Part shown: one piece after another, positions 63,101-64,000 of the stretch | Position numbering within the stretch: position 1 is the stretch's first letter | Layout: each line of letters starts with the position of its first letter | DNA from: Ephydatia muelleri | Taxonomy: Eukaryota > Porifera > Demospongiae > Spongillida > Spongillidae | Reading direction: 5' to 3' | DNA: 64,000 bases | Assembly: GCA_013339895.1 (NCBI GenBank) | Contig: JABACO010000016.1 | Location: 3,987,767-4,051,766 of the forward strand | Program-made: the position numbers and the translations under genes | The notes under the pieces: generated by a model | Seen by the model: only the letters and a program-made list of their open reading frames with translations | What the model was told of the DNA's origin: nothing | Databases searched by the model: none

Positions 63101-64000
63101 AGCAAATAGAGCAAATATGTGTACAGTGTTTGTACACACTTTCATGCAGTAGGAATTAATAATTTAAGAAAAAAACAAAGACTACTATTAAAAAAGTAAT
63201 TACCTTATGTCCCATGCTTGCAATATAATATGGGACAGTTTCCGCGAAAATTGCCCCACGGTTAAAATGTTATAAAAATGCATCGCGTTTGAATCACTAT
63301 AACTTCCAAACGGATAACGCTATCGACTTCCTATTTTCAACACTTCATACTACACCATTTCACTATGAAGCGTTGAAATTAGGAAGTCAATAGCGTTATC
63401 CGTTGGGAAGTTATAGCGATTCAAACGCGATGCATTTTTATAACATTTTAACTGTGGGGCAATTTTCGCAGAAACTGTCCCATATATTATATACATAGGT
63501 TATCATCTGGGTATTGCACATTCTTTAATCTCATCAGCACTCACATGTACTACAACACAAAACATTTGCAATAATCTTAATTCAAGCTTGTACATCACAT
63601 TAATCAAGGAAATGAATGCTACATTTTACAAATACAGTACCTAATGCTGATTGTAACTGCATTTGCAGTCAGCCTTACAACACAATTAAAATTTATTGTA
63701 CTGTTGCTGATTCACAGTCTGAGTTATTCTGCCCACAGTTACATACACTGTAAGCATACACTGCAGTAATTGTGTTGGCAATTATAAACATTGGGCCATG
63801 CATGTATTAGATACAACATCTTGATAATGAATTCTACCAATACTTATTTAAGAATATTAATATTACACAATACAACAAATGTTATTAAATCACGATTTAG
63901 CAAAAAAGGTGTCTATTACACTTCACACCTATACACATTACAATACAAATTCTTGATAACATGTACCTTTCATTGATGCAAGAACATCTCTAAATCCACC
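57131..64000 (-). CDS. PPP1R21: Protein phosphatase 1 regulatory subunit 21, 3' part
   Basis: Fourteen exons, all in phase: 63010-63071, 61387-61452, 60778-60852, 60438-60509, 60291-60383, 59626-59727, 58733-58807, 58322-58363, 58236-58271, 57943-58017, 57845-57886, 57683-57781, 57508-57633 and 57131-57154. They encode the last 328 residues; the N-terminal KLRAQ domain lies beyond the right edge. All introns after the first listed exon are phase 0. Recognition rests on KISKLEQEKEQL (59.7 kb), the VHYYAE-CRALQKQ coiled coil (57.8 kb), and the C-terminal YDKQLSTMSDHVCELNDKL then KQSEELETLKKSKGKRQSKQ, which parallel the vertebrate C-terminus. The protein is a coiled-coil endosomal factor (FERRY complex, early endosome sorting) in vertebrates. 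A 16-nt micro-exon at 63641-63656 and an exon end at 63967-64000 are possible but unproven. Confidence 0.85.
57206..57457. mobile_element. MITE, copy 1, in the last PPP1R21 intron
   Basis: Terminal inverted repeats TGGGATCGTTTCTGCGGAAA on the left and GGAAATGATCCCA on the right. The body is shared with 62234-62494: CTAGAAGTCTAAAATGTCC, GGAGTATCTGTCATGGAGTT and TTAGCCATACATTTCAA. It lies between the last two coding exons, in the 353-bp intron, and has no coding capacity. Confidence 0.85.
61550..62709. mobile_element. 1.16-kb inverted-repeat element in a PPP1R21 intron
   Basis: Ends are TATAGGGTCATTCCATGTCA on the left and TGACATGGAATGTCCCTA on the right. The arms match for at least 130 bp at about nine bases in ten, including GAGCAAGAGTTGTGACTCAC and TTTATCTAGTTAATAA. 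The match continues weakly inward (ACTTTGCCCACTCA) to about 61800 and 62230. A MITE is nested in the right arm. No transposase frame is found; it is probably non-autonomous. Confidence 0.8.
62234..62494. mobile_element. MITE, copy 2, nested in the 1.16-kb element
   Basis: Same family as 57206-57457, with termini TGGGATCATTTCCGTGAAAA and CAGAAACGATCCCA. The left arm of the host element shows the empty site (TCATTATATGTAGAAC, about 61787-61802), so the insertion point is a TA-rich site with duplicated TA. Confidence 0.85.
63228..63485. mobile_element. 258-bp palindromic MITE in a PPP1R21 intron
   Basis: ATATGGGACAGTTTCCGCGA at 63228 is mirrored by GCAGAAACTGTCCCATAT ending at 63485. The arms are about 115 bp, nearly perfect (GCATCGCGTTTGAATC, CGGATAACGCTAT), with a short centre near 63355. 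The body is unrelated to the MITEs at 57.2 and 62.2 kb, but the first dozen terminal bases resemble theirs. Confidence 0.85.

Noticed and set aside
1-64000. tRNA, rRNA or telomeric repeats
   Set aside because: None were recognised; the 42-bp satellite does not resemble TTAGGG-type repeats.
63967-64000. Exon end of PPP1R21 (GGFRDVLASMK before GTACAT)
   Set aside because: The donor is good, but its phase does not agree with the next exon I can support, so it was left out of the firm model.

Overview
The window is nuclear DNA of an animal. It is AT-rich, with spliced genes (GT-AG introns, phase-consistent exons), relics of eukaryotic transposons and MITE-like inverted-repeat elements. Four genes can be named by family: a Golgi-type carbohydrate sulfotransferase, CACYBP, a phytanoyl-CoA dioxygenase-family enzyme and PPP1R21. 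A degraded RecQ-like helicase relic, a LINE-type reverse transcriptase tail and a pogo/Tigger relic suggest a non-bilaterian or other invertebrate, perhaps a demosponge. That assignment is an inference with low confidence.

Layout. 1-5.1 kb: the 3' part of an unrecognised plus-strand gene (exons 1310-3198), an old foldback-element relic (about 4080-4360) and a helicase relic (4930-5119). 5.13-41.7 kb: one huge satellite domain. Its edges are older, longer-period repeats of about 125-135 bp (family A, 5.13-6.7, 37.0-37.8 and 38.9-39.4 kb) and about 130-160 bp (family C, 39.7-41.7 and 43.07-43.36 kb). The core, 6.7-38.9 kb, is a 42-bp monomer array of about 750 units. Each unit carries two short palindromes, GCTTATGATAAGC and CAATGCATTG. 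The core has nested higher-order duplications (168 bp, 497 bp, 1.95 kb, about 4.3 kb) and several orientation switches. Two switches are inversions in place within otherwise collinear duplicated copies. 41.7-43.8 kb: a decayed pogo/Tigger transposase and a LINE 3' end interrupt the satellite.

43.8-64 kb is ordinary genic DNA: a tentative minus-strand gene end (45.2-45.8 kb), a degenerate tandem repeat (45.9-47.4 kb), a two-exon sulfotransferase (minus), CACYBP (plus, five exons) head-to-head with it, a two-exon PhyH-family dioxygenase (minus) convergent with CACYBP, and the 3' half of PPP1R21 (minus, at least 14 exons), which runs off the right edge. Introns of CACYBP and PPP1R21 hold palindromic TIR elements that share a terminal signature (TA followed by TGGGAYNGTTTC or a close variant).

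The genes do not form a pathway: Golgi sulfation, ubiquitin-ligase adaptor, Fe(II)/2-oxoglutarate oxygenase and endosomal coiled-coil protein are independent functions. The most unusual part is the palindrome-rich satellite. The many 60-280-codon open frames inside it are by-products of a period divisible by three and are not called as genes.
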